A stretch of 64,000 nucleotides of DNA from Lachnospiraceae bacterium (lineage in GTDB: Bacteria; Bacillota_A; Clostridia; Lachnospirales; Lachnospiraceae): assembly GCA_017626435.1 (NCBI GenBank), contig JAGAIR010000005.1, positions 1-64,000 on the forward strand, read 5' to 3'. The position numbers and the translations under genes are program-made. The notes beneath the pieces are model-generated. The model did not search any database and was not told the DNA's origin. It saw only the letters and a list, made by a program, of their open reading frames with translations. Below are positions 33,799 through 42,310 of this stretch, one piece after another (position 1 is the first letter of the stretch; each line of letters starts with the position of its first letter).

Positions 33799-36567
33799 CT
33801 AATCCTGATCCATCTCATCCTGCTCCTCCCCAGATGGTGAATCTGTGGCAGCGGCAGGATTCTGCCCCGCCTCATATTCCTCCTTTGTAGGCAATGCCTG
33901 CAGCTGTGCTTTGTAATTACGGTATGCACTGTATAAATCCGAATACTCAGGATAACTTTTACACTTTTCAATAGCTGAAAGAGCAGAGGAAAGAAGACTG
34001 GACAAATTCTCCGGCTTATATTTGTGTCCCGTCAGCTTCTTTAACCGCGTTTTTGCCAGAGCAATCCGTGTTTTTTTCGTCTGGGCATCTCTTGCCTCCT
34101 GAGATTTCTTAGCGTTTTCCTGCACAATCCTCTCATTTTCTTCCGCCTGCTGTGCTTCATAGGCAGCCACAACATCCTTCCAGGCTACTGTCTCATCCTT
34201 CATGCTGTTATATTTGTCTGTACACCGGGTACTATACGTTTTTCTCACTTTGTCATCCGCAATGGATGCAATCATCGTTTTCAGGGTAGTGTACGTCTGC
34301 TCCAGTGTATAGTAATCTGCTATGCTGGTTATAGACATCTTCTCGAACTTCAACAGTTTTTTTAACACCTTTTTCTGATATACTTCATCCTTTGCATTAT
34401 CCACATACTCTGATGTTTTCTCCAGAATCTGTGTTGCAAAATAATCTTTGCCATAGCTTCGCACATTCCTGCCGCTCTCTTCCGTTCCTTCTATGATGTT
34501 TCCCGCACTGTCATATTTTGCCAGCCGGATCGTCTCCGGAACTTCAAAATCCTTCGGTTCCAGGTTTTTATGAATTTCATTCATGTAATTTTTCCAGATC
34601 ACGCCCGGTATGGAAGCACCCGAAGCGCCCGGCATAGCTCTCGGCGTATCATAACCAGCCCACACAACTGTGGAATAATAGGCTGTATATCCACAGAACC
34701 AGACATCCTTGCTGGAATTGGTCGTTCCCGTTTTACCGGCAGCAATCTGCCCCCCGCTTAGTTTCAGGGAACGGCCTGTCCCGTAGCTCTCTTCAAAGAC
34801 TCCCTTTAACACATCTGTCATCAGCCATGCTGAATCCTGGGAATAAACCTGGTTTGTCTCCTCTGCATCCTTATAAATGGTCCCGTCTGACACATGTTCT
34901 ATTTTTCGGACACAGGTACGGTCACTATATACTCCGTTATTTGCCAGGGCAGAATATCCCTTTGCCATATCCACCACACGGACACCCTCAGTAAAACCAC
35001 CTAGAGACAACGCCATGTTTCCATTGTCTACATAACTCAGATTATGAAAATGCATCTTTTCCAAAAATGACATACCATATTCCGGTGTAATAGTTTCCAA
35101 CACCTGCCATGCCACTGTATTCAGAGAGCGCGCTACTGCCTCCCTGACAGGAACCCTCCCTCTATAAGAACCACCTGCATTCTTCGGCCCATTTTCAATC
35201 GCATGGTCATTTACAACCGTCGATGGAGAAAACGCACCAGATTCAAAACCCGGAGCATAGTCAATCAGTGGCTTAATGGCACTTCCTGACTGTCTAGCTG
35301 AAAGATATGCCCTGTTATAGGCATCCTTTGTCCCCCTTCCACCCACAATAGCCACCACATAACGCGAAGTATTATCTACACTGACTGCTGCTCCCTGCAG
35401 TGCAAATCTTCCATCCGAAGCTTTTTCTGTACTGTATGCCAGACCGGCATCCACCGCTTTCTGCAGCTTTTTCTGCAGTTTCTGGTTAATAGACGTATAT
35501 ATCTTATAACCACCAGAGCGGATATCATCACACTTCTGCCCATAAACAGAGGAATATTTTTCACGGTACTCCTGATATTCCTTCTTATCCTTAAAGGTAT
35601 ATTGGAATTCAAAATTTTCCTGCTCCATCAATGCCAGAGCAGCACAATGAACAGCATAACTGACAACATAACTCTCACTTGCACTTTTTTCTGTCATCTG
35701 AAGCACCTTGATTTCTGCCTTGATTCCCCGATTGTATTCCTTTTTCGTAATCGCACCGCCCTGATACATTTTTTTCAGAACTTCATTTCTCTTTTTCAAT
35801 GCGGCCTCCGGATTTGCTACCGGGTTATAGGCAGACGGACTATTGGACAAACCAATGAGCAACGCCGCCTCTTCCGGCTCCAGCTCAGATGCTTTTTTTC
35901 CAAAATAAAATTTACTGGCGGCACCGACACCATAACAACGATTTCCATAGTAATTGCTGTTACAGTAAAATTCCATGATCTTATCTTTCCCAAACTTCGC
36001 CTCCACTGTTGGTGCCAGAAGTATTTCTGCCATCTTTCGGGTAAAGCTCTTCTCCTGTGTCAGCAGATTATTTTTTATGACCTGCTGGGTAATGGTACTT
36101 CCCCCCTGGGTAATCTCTCCGTTATTCTTTAACAGAGCAACTCCGGCACGCATGGTTGCCAGAAAATCCACTCCTCCGTGTGTTTTAAAACGTTTATCCT
36201 CTACCGATATATATCCATTATATATATAAGGGGAAATATTAGATATTTTTACATATTTATAGCGTCCGGCATTTACTGAACCGACTTTTTTTCCATTATC
36301 ATCATAAACAATCGTGTCTTCATTCATAATGAAATCTTCTTCACTCATATTGACCAGATTGTCAAATACGACTTCTCTCGCCTCTGTAAACATTGGTATC
36401 ACCTTAACATAGACACAGATACCTGCAATCAGGCATATAACCAGAATAGATGCCAGAATCCCCAGTATAGTCCCTATGATGTTGGATATGATACCCAGAT
36501 AACTGCCAATAGTACCAAGGATGATCTTTCCCACAGACTTTGCTCTGTCACGTACATTGTTCCCCAT
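33799..36567 (-). CDS. Class A penicillin-binding protein (PBP1A-like)
   Basis: A 922-aa bifunctional peptidoglycan synthase. A membrane segment lies at about 33-56. The GT51 glycosyltransferase has the catalytic glutamate E123 in SVEDKRFKTHGG and GGSTITQQ. The transpeptidase has SGSAIKP (S429, K432), SLN in VARSLNTV, and KTGT near 620. A helical Lys/Glu/Ala tail of about 240 residues follows, longer than in model PBP1A, with no obvious domain, ending in an acidic stretch. The protein acts on the outer face of the membrane. Its promoter is back-to-back with that of tyrA. Confidence 0.94.
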   Translation of the reverse strand: MGNNVRDRAKSVGKIILGTIGSYLGIISNIIGTILGILASILVICLIAGICVYVKVIPMFTEAREVVFDNLVNMSEEDFIMNEDTIVYDDNGKKVGSVNAGRYKYVKISNISPYIYNGYISVEDKRFKTHGGVDFLATMRAGVALLKNNGEITQGGSTITQQVIKNNLLTQEKSFTRKMAEILLAPTVEAKFGKDKIMEFYCNSNYYGNRCYGVGAASKFYFGKKASELEPEEAALLIGLSNSPSAYNPVANPEAALKKRNEVLKKMYQGGAITKKEYNRGIKAEIKVLQMTEKSASESYVVSYAVHCAALALMEQENFEFQYTFKDKKEYQEYREKYSSVYGQKCDDIRSGGYKIYTSINQKLQKKLQKAVDAGLAYSTEKASDGRFALQGAAVSVDNTSRYVVAIVGGRGTKDAYNRAYLSARQSGSAIKPLIDYAPGFESGAFSPSTVVNDHAIENGPKNAGGSYRGRVPVREAVARSLNTVAWQVLETITPEYGMSFLEKMHFHNLSYVDNGNMALSLGGFTEGVRVVDMAKGYSALANNGVYSDRTCVRKIEHVSDGTIYKDAEETNQVYSQDSAWLMTDVLKGVFEESYGTGRSLKLSGGQIAAGKTGTTNSSKDVWFCGYTAYYSTVVWAGYDTPRAMPGASGASIPGVIWKNYMNEIHKNLEPKDFEVPETIRLAKYDSAGNIIEGTEESGRNVRSYGKDYFATQILEKTSEYVDNAKDEVYQKKVLKKLLKFEKMSITSIADYYTLEQTYTTLKTMIASIADDKVRKTYSTRCTDKYNSMKDETVAWKDVVAAYEAQQAEENERIVQENAKKSQEARDAQTKKTRIALAKTRLKKLTGHKYKPENLSSLLSSALSAIEKCKSYPEYSDLYSAYRNYKAQLQALPTKEEYEAGQNPAAATDSPSGEEQDEMDQD

Positions 36568-36614
36568 ATTTATCCTCCATGCTGTTTTATCCTTCCTTGT
36601 TAAAATGTCATAAT

Positions 36615-36643
36615 ATTATACCTCTATCCCAGCCAATTATCAA
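36615..36643 (-). promoter_or_regulatory. Promoter of the PBP gene
   Basis: TTGATA (36638-36643), 17 bases, TATAAT (36615-36620) on the minus strand, about 45 bases before the start. Confidence 0.75.
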
Positions 36644-36644
36644 G

Positions 36645-36673
36645 TTGACACCCCCGGAAAGGTAGACTAAAAT
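36645..36673 (+). promoter_or_regulatory. Promoter of tyrA
   Basis: TTGACA (36645-36650), 17 bases, TAAAAT (36668-36673). Its -35 is one base away from the divergent PBP -35. The leader to the ATG is about 70 bases. Confidence 0.8.
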
Positions 36674-36749
36674 GGACATAATGACATAATATTACCATTA
36701 GAAGTAGATTACTTTTATCAATTTATATAAAAAAGAATGGAGAAAAAAC

Positions 36750-37628
36750 ATGATGCGTACACCAACCAGCAGAACCCATTTCGGCTTTATCGGCTTAGGA
36801 CTGATCGGCGGCTCCATTGCCCACAGTATCCGGAATATCTGGCCGGAAGCTGATATTATGGCTTATAATTATTATGAGACCTCCAGACATCCTAACTTAG
36901 AGCAGGCACTATCTGACGGAGTTCTCTCACAAATATCTACTACTCTTTCCGATTTTTCCCAATGTGATGTGATTTTTCTCTGTACTCCAGTACTTACCAA
37001 TATTGCTTATCTGGAACGGATAAAGCCTTACCTGAAGGAAGGATGTATTGTTACGGATGTAGGCAGTGTCAAAGGAGACATCCACAATGCCGTTACCAAA
37101 CTCGGATTGGAACACTGTTTTATCGGAGGACATCCTATGACAGGCTCCGAAAAAACCGGCTATGCCAATTCGGATGCTGCTTTTCTCAAAAACTGTTATT
37201 ATATTCTGACTCCAACCTCCCAGGTACCTGAGCAGGCTGTCACCTGGATGCAGGAGTTTGTCTCTGCCACTGGTGCCAACTGCGTCACTATAGATGTCAA
37301 AGAGCATGATCAGGCTACTGCCGGTATCAGTCATGCCCCCCATATCATTTCTGCTGCCCTGGTAAATGCAGTACATGCCAGAGACCATAAGGGGATTTAT
37401 GAGCTGCTTGCCGCCGGAGGCTTTAAGGATATCACACGGATTTCTTCCTCCTCACCGGACATGTGGCAGCATATTTGTCTTTCCAACAAAGACTGTATCC
37501 TGGATTTTCTGGATGAATATACCGAAATCCTCCATCAGATTAAAGAGGATATCCGGCAGGAAAATAGTGACCAGATCCGGTCTTTCTTTGCCAGTGCCAA
37601 AGAATACCGCGATAAACTGATCAAATAA
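36750..37628 (+). CDS. tyrA: Prephenate dehydrogenase TyrA
   Basis: A 292-aa NAD-dependent enzyme that converts prephenate to 4-hydroxyphenylpyruvate in tyrosine synthesis. The NAD site is FIGLGLIGGSIAHS (about 13-26). VTDVGSVKGDI, FIGGHPMTGSEKTGY and HDQATAGISHAPHIISAAL are the prephenate-binding and catalytic segments. No chorismate mutase or ACT domain is attached; the protein ends soon after the catalytic helices. It heads a plus-strand run with pcrA 42 bases downstream, but no other aromatic amino acid genes are near. Confidence 0.93.
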   Translation: MMRTPTSRTHFGFIGLGLIGGSIAHSIRNIWPEADIMAYNYYETSRHPNLEQALSDGVLSQISTTLSDFSQCDVIFLCTPVLTNIAYLERIKPYLKEGCIVTDVGSVKGDIHNAVTKLGLEHCFIGGHPMTGSEKTGYANSDAAFLKNCYYILTPTSQVPEQAVTWMQEFVSATGANCVTIDVKEHDQATAGISHAPHIISAALVNAVHARDHKGIYELLAAGGFKDITRISSSSPDMWQHICLSNKDCILDFLDEYTEILHQIKEDIRQENSDQIRSFFASAKEYRDKLIK

Positions 37629-37670
37629 GACTGGTTTGAGTAACAGAAACAAGTAAGAAAGGAAACTACT

Positions 37671-40139
37671 ATGAACATACTAGAAGGCTTAAATCCCGAA
37701 CAGGAAAAGGCAGTAAAGCATCACAAGGGTCCTCTGCTGATACTGGCAGGTGCCGGCTCCGGCAAAACCCGCGTGCTGACACACCGGATTGCTTATCTGA
37801 TCGAACATTATGATGTCAATCCCTATCATATACTGGCACTGACCTTTACCAATAAAGCCGCCGGAGAAATGAGGGAACGTGTCGACCAGATTGTAGGCTT
37901 TGGTTCAGAACATATCTGGGTCAGTACCTTTCACTCTACCTGTGTCCGAATCCTGCGCCGTTACATAGAAGCACTTGGATACAACCGCAATTTTACTATC
38001 TATGACAGTGATGACCAGAAATCCCTGATGCGGGACATCATCAAATATCTCCAGTTAGACCCGAAAAAATTTAAGGAGCGCACCTTTTTAAACGCTATCT
38101 CCTCCGCGAAAGATGAATTAATCTCCCCGGAAGAATATGAACAGCGTGCGCAGGGAGATTATATGAAAGAAATCTATGCCAGAGCCTACCGGGAATACGA
38201 GAAACGTCTCCGGGATTCCAACGCTCTTGATTTCGATGACTTAATCTGTAAGACCATTGATCTATTCCTGGAAAATCCTGACATTCTTTCTTATTACCGA
38301 AATCGTTTCCGATACATTTTGGTAGATGAGTATCAGGATACTAACACTGCGCAGTTTAAACTGATCAGCCTGATGGCAAATACCCCGTCGGAGGATGGCA
38401 GCATGGAACAAAATCTTTGTGTCGTGGGCGATGATGACCAGTCCATCTATAAGTTCCGCGGTGCCAACATCCATAATATCCTGAATTTTGAGCAGCAGTA
38501 CCCTCACACCAGGGTAATCCGTCTGGAGGAAAATTACCGTTCTTCCCAGAATATCCTGGATGCCGCTAATGCAGTCATCCAAAACAATACTAAGCGAAAG
38601 GAAAAATCACTCTGGACCAGAAAAGATAAGGGGGATTCCATTTACTATACCCAGTTTGAAAATGAATATGAGGAAGCCGGTGTTATTTCCGATGCCATTG
38701 CCCATGCAGTCACAGACGGCGAGGCAGATTATAAAGATTTTGCCATCCTATACCGCACCAATGCCCAGTCCCGTATCTTTGAAGAGAAACTCATTACCAA
38801 CAATGTTCCCTATCGCATTGTCGGTGCTGTAAACTTCTATCAGAGAAAAGAAATCAAGGATATGCTTGCCTATCTTCGTACCATTGATAACGGTCTGGAT
38901 GATATCTCCGTGAAACGTATCATTAATGTACCAAAACGCGGCATCGGTCTCACCACGGTTGATCGAATCACCAACTACGCCATCACTCATGAGACCAGCT
39001 TTTATGGAGCCCTGCAAAGCTACGAATATATTGACGGAATTGGACGAAGTGCCTCTAAACTCGGTTCCTTTGTCAGCCTGATCGAATCCTTCAAACATCA
39101 TATGGAAAACCCTGACTACAGCCTGGAGGATCTGATTCGTGAAATTTTAGAAGAAACCGGCTACCAGACTATGCTGGAAGAAGAAGATACTGAGGAAGCC
39201 AAAAACCGTTTGGAAAACATTCAGGAACTGATCAATAAGGCAGTTGCCTACGAAGAGAGCTGTGAGGAAGAAATGCCTACACTCAGTGGCTTTTTGGAGG
39301 AGGTGGCTCTGGTAGCCGATATTGATAACGTAGATGAAAGCAATAACCTGGTCCTGCTGATGACCCTGCACAGCGCCAAGGGACTGGAATTTCCTTATGT
39401 TTATCTGGTAGGCATGGAGGATGGTATCTTCCCTGGAGCTCTGGCAGTGTATGGAGAAGACCCGGAAACCGCCCAGGAGGAAATGGAGGAAGAACGGCGT
39501 CTTTGCTATGTAGGCATTACCCGTGCCATGAAAAAACTCTCTCTCTCCTGTGCCCGCAGCCGCTTCCGCAATGGAGAACAGCAATTTAACCGCCCTTCCC
39601 GCTTTATCAGTGAAATTCCGCGGTATCTGCTCAAAACCAGTACCAGCAGTCCGAGTCATACCTCTTCCCGTATCCTGTTTTCACAGGACAACCAGAGAAA
39701 TGATCCTGGACATTACAGCGCAGCAGAATTTCTACAGATACAAAATTCTATCTTTGATAAACCGAAACCAGCAGGGGCTTCCTACTCCTCCCATAGACAG
39801 AGCCAGTCCTCCAAAGGATATGGAACCGGAACCTGGAATCCTGCTGCAGAAAATAAAGTCAGACAACGTGGTCATTCCGGCGGAAAAAACTTAAATATTT
39901 TTGCCGGTAATCCAATGATTTCCAAGGGCTTTGGCTCCTCCTATGCAGCCAAAGAGGCTTCCCGGGAGCCAATCTCTATTGCCTATCAGGAAGGCGACAG
40001 GGTAAAACATACACGTTTTGGCGAGGGGATCGTAACCAGCCTGAAGGAGAGTTCCGGCGATTATGAGGTCACTGTTGCCTTTGATAATGGAAATACCCGT
40101 AAAATGATCGCCTCCTTTGCCAAACTGAAAAAAATTTAA
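37671..40139 (+). CDS. pcrA: DNA helicase PcrA/UvrD
   Basis: An 822-aa superfamily 1A helicase for repair and replication-fork maintenance, moving 3' to 5'. Visible motifs: LLILAGAGSGKTRVLTHRIA (Q/I, about 22-40), LTFTNKAAGEMRERV (Ia), STFHSTCVRILRR (Ib), VDEYQDTNTAQ (II), VVGDDDQSIYKFRGA (III), LEENYRSSQNI (IV), TLHSAKGLEFPYVYLVG (V) and EERRLCYVGITRA (VI). A disordered stretch (about 660-770) leads to the C-terminal GDRVKHTRFGEGIV module that contacts RNA polymerase in PcrA. Full length. Confidence 0.97.
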   Translation: MNILEGLNPEQEKAVKHHKGPLLILAGAGSGKTRVLTHRIAYLIEHYDVNPYHILALTFTNKAAGEMRERVDQIVGFGSEHIWVSTFHSTCVRILRRYIEALGYNRNFTIYDSDDQKSLMRDIIKYLQLDPKKFKERTFLNAISSAKDELISPEEYEQRAQGDYMKEIYARAYREYEKRLRDSNALDFDDLICKTIDLFLENPDILSYYRNRFRYILVDEYQDTNTAQFKLISLMANTPSEDGSMEQNLCVVGDDDQSIYKFRGANIHNILNFEQQYPHTRVIRLEENYRSSQNILDAANAVIQNNTKRKEKSLWTRKDKGDSIYYTQFENEYEEAGVISDAIAHAVTDGEADYKDFAILYRTNAQSRIFEEKLITNNVPYRIVGAVNFYQRKEIKDMLAYLRTIDNGLDDISVKRIINVPKRGIGLTTVDRITNYAITHETSFYGALQSYEYIDGIGRSASKLGSFVSLIESFKHHMENPDYSLEDLIREILEETGYQTMLEEEDTEEAKNRLENIQELINKAVAYEESCEEEMPTLSGFLEEVALVADIDNVDESNNLVLLMTLHSAKGLEFPYVYLVGMEDGIFPGALAVYGEDPETAQEEMEEERRLCYVGITRAMKKLSLSCARSRFRNGEQQFNRPSRFISEIPRYLLKTSTSSPSHTSSRILFSQDNQRNDPGHYSAAEFLQIQNSIFDKPKPAGASYSSHRQSQSSKGYGTGTWNPAAENKVRQRGHSGGKNLNIFAGNPMISKGFGSSYAAKEASREPISIAYQEGDRVKHTRFGEGIVTSLKESSGDYEVTVAFDNGNTRKMIASFAKLKKI

Positions 40140-40174
40140 AAAGACAACCTGAAAATCTTTGGTTTCTATGGATA

Positions 40175-40203
40175 TTGACAAAAAAATATGATATACTTCA
40201 TAT
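40175..40203 (+). promoter_or_regulatory. Promoter of the 88-aa gene
   Basis: TTGACA (40175-40180), 17 bases, TCATAT (40198-40203). The -10 is weak and nearby TATACT/TATTAT alternatives have poor spacing. Confidence 0.45.
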
Positions 40204-40225
40204 TATATGAACAGAAACTGTCAAC

Positions 40226-40293
40226 GACCGGTTCTTCTACTATAATTTCAGTATCGGTCAGCTTTTTCAGCCGCTGGATATTCTATCCCAGCG
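40226..40293 (+). promoter_or_regulatory. Two hairpins in the leader of the 88-aa gene
   Basis: GACCG (40226-40230) pairs with CGGTC (40255-40259). CGCTGGATA pairs with TATCCCAGCG around a 3-base loop (40272-40293), ending just before the ribosome site. Neither has a T tail, so they may affect translation or mRNA stability. Confidence 0.45.
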
Positions 40294-40308
40294 CAGAATG
40301 GGGGTAAT

Positions 40309-40575
40309 ATGATGAATAACAAATTAGAGGATTTATTAAACACAGCAAAGATTAATGAACTCATCCATAAAAGGGAACTGGAAGAAAGAAATAAAAACGG
40401 TATTATGATCGCTCTGGCAATCATCGGCGCAGTTGCTGCTGTTGCAGGTATCGCATATGCCGTATATAAGTACTTTACACCAGATTATCTGGATGACTTT
40501 GATGATGATTTCGAGGATGATTTTGAAGATGATTTCATCGAATTCTCTGACAGCAAGCCAACTGCTGAGGATTAA
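40309..40575 (+). CDS. Small single-pass membrane protein with acidic tail
   Basis: An 88-aa protein. Residues 1-30 are charged helix (NELIHKRELEERNK), 31-54 form one membrane segment rich in Ala/Ile (MIALAIIGAVAAVAGIAYAVY), and the tail has runs of Asp/Glu/Phe (DDFDDDFEDDFEDDF). The basic N-terminus puts it inside and the acidic tail outside or the reverse; topology is not settled. Similar small proteins (DUF4366-like) occur in Lachnospiraceae without known function. A GGGGG site precedes two adjacent ATGs; the first is used here. Confidence 0.7.
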   Translation: MMNNKLEDLLNTAKINELIHKRELEERNKNGIMIALAIIGAVAAVAGIAYAVYKYFTPDYLDDFDDDFEDDFEDDFIEFSDSKPTAED

Positions 40576-40633
40576 TCAGCATTCTGGATATTCTATTGTA
40601 GAAGGATACCCATCATAACAAAGGTACGATTTT

Positions 40634-40661
40634 ATACCGAAATGGTCTTCCATTTCGGTAT
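40634..40661 (+). terminator. Terminator after the 88-aa gene
   Basis: ATACCGAAATGG and CCATTTCGGTAT form a 12-bp perfect stem with a TCTT loop, followed by TTTTC. It separates this gene from argH. Confidence 0.9.
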
Positions 40662-40749
40662 TTTCATGAATATGAAACGCTCCGGCTGTCATTACCACAT
40701 TGATATGTCAACGGGAGTAAATAACAGCAAGAAAGGCAGGAATGACACT

Positions 40750-42123
40750 ATGAAACTTTGGGGAGGCAGATTTACAAAAGAGACCAACCAACTGGTACAT
40801 AATTTTAATGCATCTCTTTCCTTTGACCAGAAATTTTATCAGGAGGATATCGAGGGAAGCATTGCCCATGTAACCATGCTGGCAGAGCAGGGTATCCTCT
40901 CATCAGAGGATAAAGATACCATTATCGGCGGTCTGAGCAGTATCCGTGAGGATATTGATAACGGCAGGCTGGTCTTTGATGGAGAACATGAAGACATTCA
41001 CAGCTTTGTGGAAGCACATCTGATCGAACGGGTTGGAGACGCTGGAAAACGGCTTCACACCGGCAGAAGCAGAAACGACCAGGTGGCGCTGGATATGAAG
41101 CTGTATACCAGAAAAGAACTGCAGGAAATGGACAGCCTATTGAAAAATCTTCTCTCCAGCCTGCTTACCATTATGAAAGAAAATACAGACACCATTATGC
41201 CGGGGTTTACCCATCTGCAAAAGGCACAGCCAATTACACTGGCTCATCATATGGGTGCCTATTTTGAAATGTTCAAAAGAGACCGCTCCCGTCTGGCAGA
41301 TACCCGGAAGCGCATGAACTACTGCCCTCTCGGCTCCGGTGCACTGGCAGGTACTACCTATCCGCTGAACAGGGAACGCACTGCCGAGCTTCTGGGCTTT
41401 ACCGGTCCTACCTTAAACAGTATGGACTCCGTGTCAGACCGTGATTATCTGATTGAATTTTTAAATGATATGTCAATCATCATGATGCATCTCTCCCGGT
41501 TCTGTGAGGAGATTATCACCTGGAACACCAATGAATACCAGTTTGTAGAAATTGATGATTCCTATTCCACCGGAAGCAGCATTATGCCACAGAAAAAAAA
41601 TCCGGATATTGCCGAACTGGTACGTGGAAAGACAGGACGTGTCTATGGTGCGCTGATGTCTCTGCTCACTACGATGAAAAGCCTGCCTCTTGCCTATAAC
41701 AAGGATATGCAGGAAGATAAAGAATTCGCCTTTGATGCCATTGATACCACCAAGGGCTGTATTGTCCTCTTTACCGGTATGCTGGACACCATGACCTTCC
41801 GCAAGGACAAAATGCGCGCCAGCGCAGAGGGTGGCTTTACCAACGCTACTGATGCAGCAGACTATCTGGTAAATCACGGTGTTCCATTCCGGGATGCACA
41901 TGGTATTATCGGCCAGCTGGTATTATACTGTATCGACAAAAATATTTCTCTGGGAGAAATGACTCTGGAGGAATACCAGGCAATCAGTCCGGTATTTGAA
42001 GAAGATATTTTTGAAGCCATCCAAATGGAAACCTGTGTTGAGAAACGAAATACTATCGGTGCACCGGGACCACAGGCAATGAAAGAGGTAATTGCTGCCT
42101 GCGAAACATATCTGGCAGAGTAG
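40750..42123 (+). CDS. argH: Argininosuccinate lyase
   Basis: A 457-aa enzyme that splits argininosuccinate into arginine and fumarate, the last step of arginine synthesis. Family marks are MKLWGGRFTKE at the start, HTGRSRNDQVALDM, TPGFTHLQKAQP-like PGFTHLQKAQPIT, and the signature GSSIMPQKKNPD (about 278-289), whose serine loop is catalytic. Full length. The start at 40750 follows an AGGA site; an in-frame upstream ATG at 40642 is inside the previous terminator. argG is not in the window. No arginine-repressor box or T-box was found in the short leader. Confidence 0.96.
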   Translation: MKLWGGRFTKETNQLVHNFNASLSFDQKFYQEDIEGSIAHVTMLAEQGILSSEDKDTIIGGLSSIREDIDNGRLVFDGEHEDIHSFVEAHLIERVGDAGKRLHTGRSRNDQVALDMKLYTRKELQEMDSLLKNLLSSLLTIMKENTDTIMPGFTHLQKAQPITLAHHMGAYFEMFKRDRSRLADTRKRMNYCPLGSGALAGTTYPLNRERTAELLGFTGPTLNSMDSVSDRDYLIEFLNDMSIIMMHLSRFCEEIITWNTNEYQFVEIDDSYSTGSSIMPQKKNPDIAELVRGKTGRVYGALMSLLTTMKSLPLAYNKDMQEDKEFAFDAIDTTKGCIVLFTGMLDTMTFRKDKMRASAEGGFTNATDAADYLVNHGVPFRDAHGIIGQLVLYCIDKNISLGEMTLEEYQAISPVFEEDIFEAIQMETCVEKRNTIGAPGPQAMKEVIAACETYLAE

Positions 42124-42225
42124 TTTCGTTCACCTCCAGCCTGACGATGTGAATTTGAACCCTGCTTCATACATAGGCTAGCCCATGGGCAAAATACAAC
42201 ACGGTCTCACTTTCTACTTCACGCC

Positions 42226-42276
42226 AAGAAAAAGAACTGTATTCGGGAAACTTTCCAGAATACAGTTCTTTTTCTT
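42226..42276. terminator. Bidirectional terminator between argH and the FIVAR protein gene
   Basis: AAGAAAAAGAACTGTATTC pairs with GAATACAGTTCTTTTTCTT, a 19-bp perfect stem around 13 bases. It suits both converging genes. The other bases of 42124-42310 hold nothing clear. Confidence 0.9.
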
Positions 42277-42310
42277 GTATTATTGTCACAATAACAATAG
42301 TTTGAAATAA

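Noticed and set aside
39147..39659. 170-codon minus-strand open frame inside pcrA
   Set aside because: Antisense to helicase motifs V-VI; no ribosome site.
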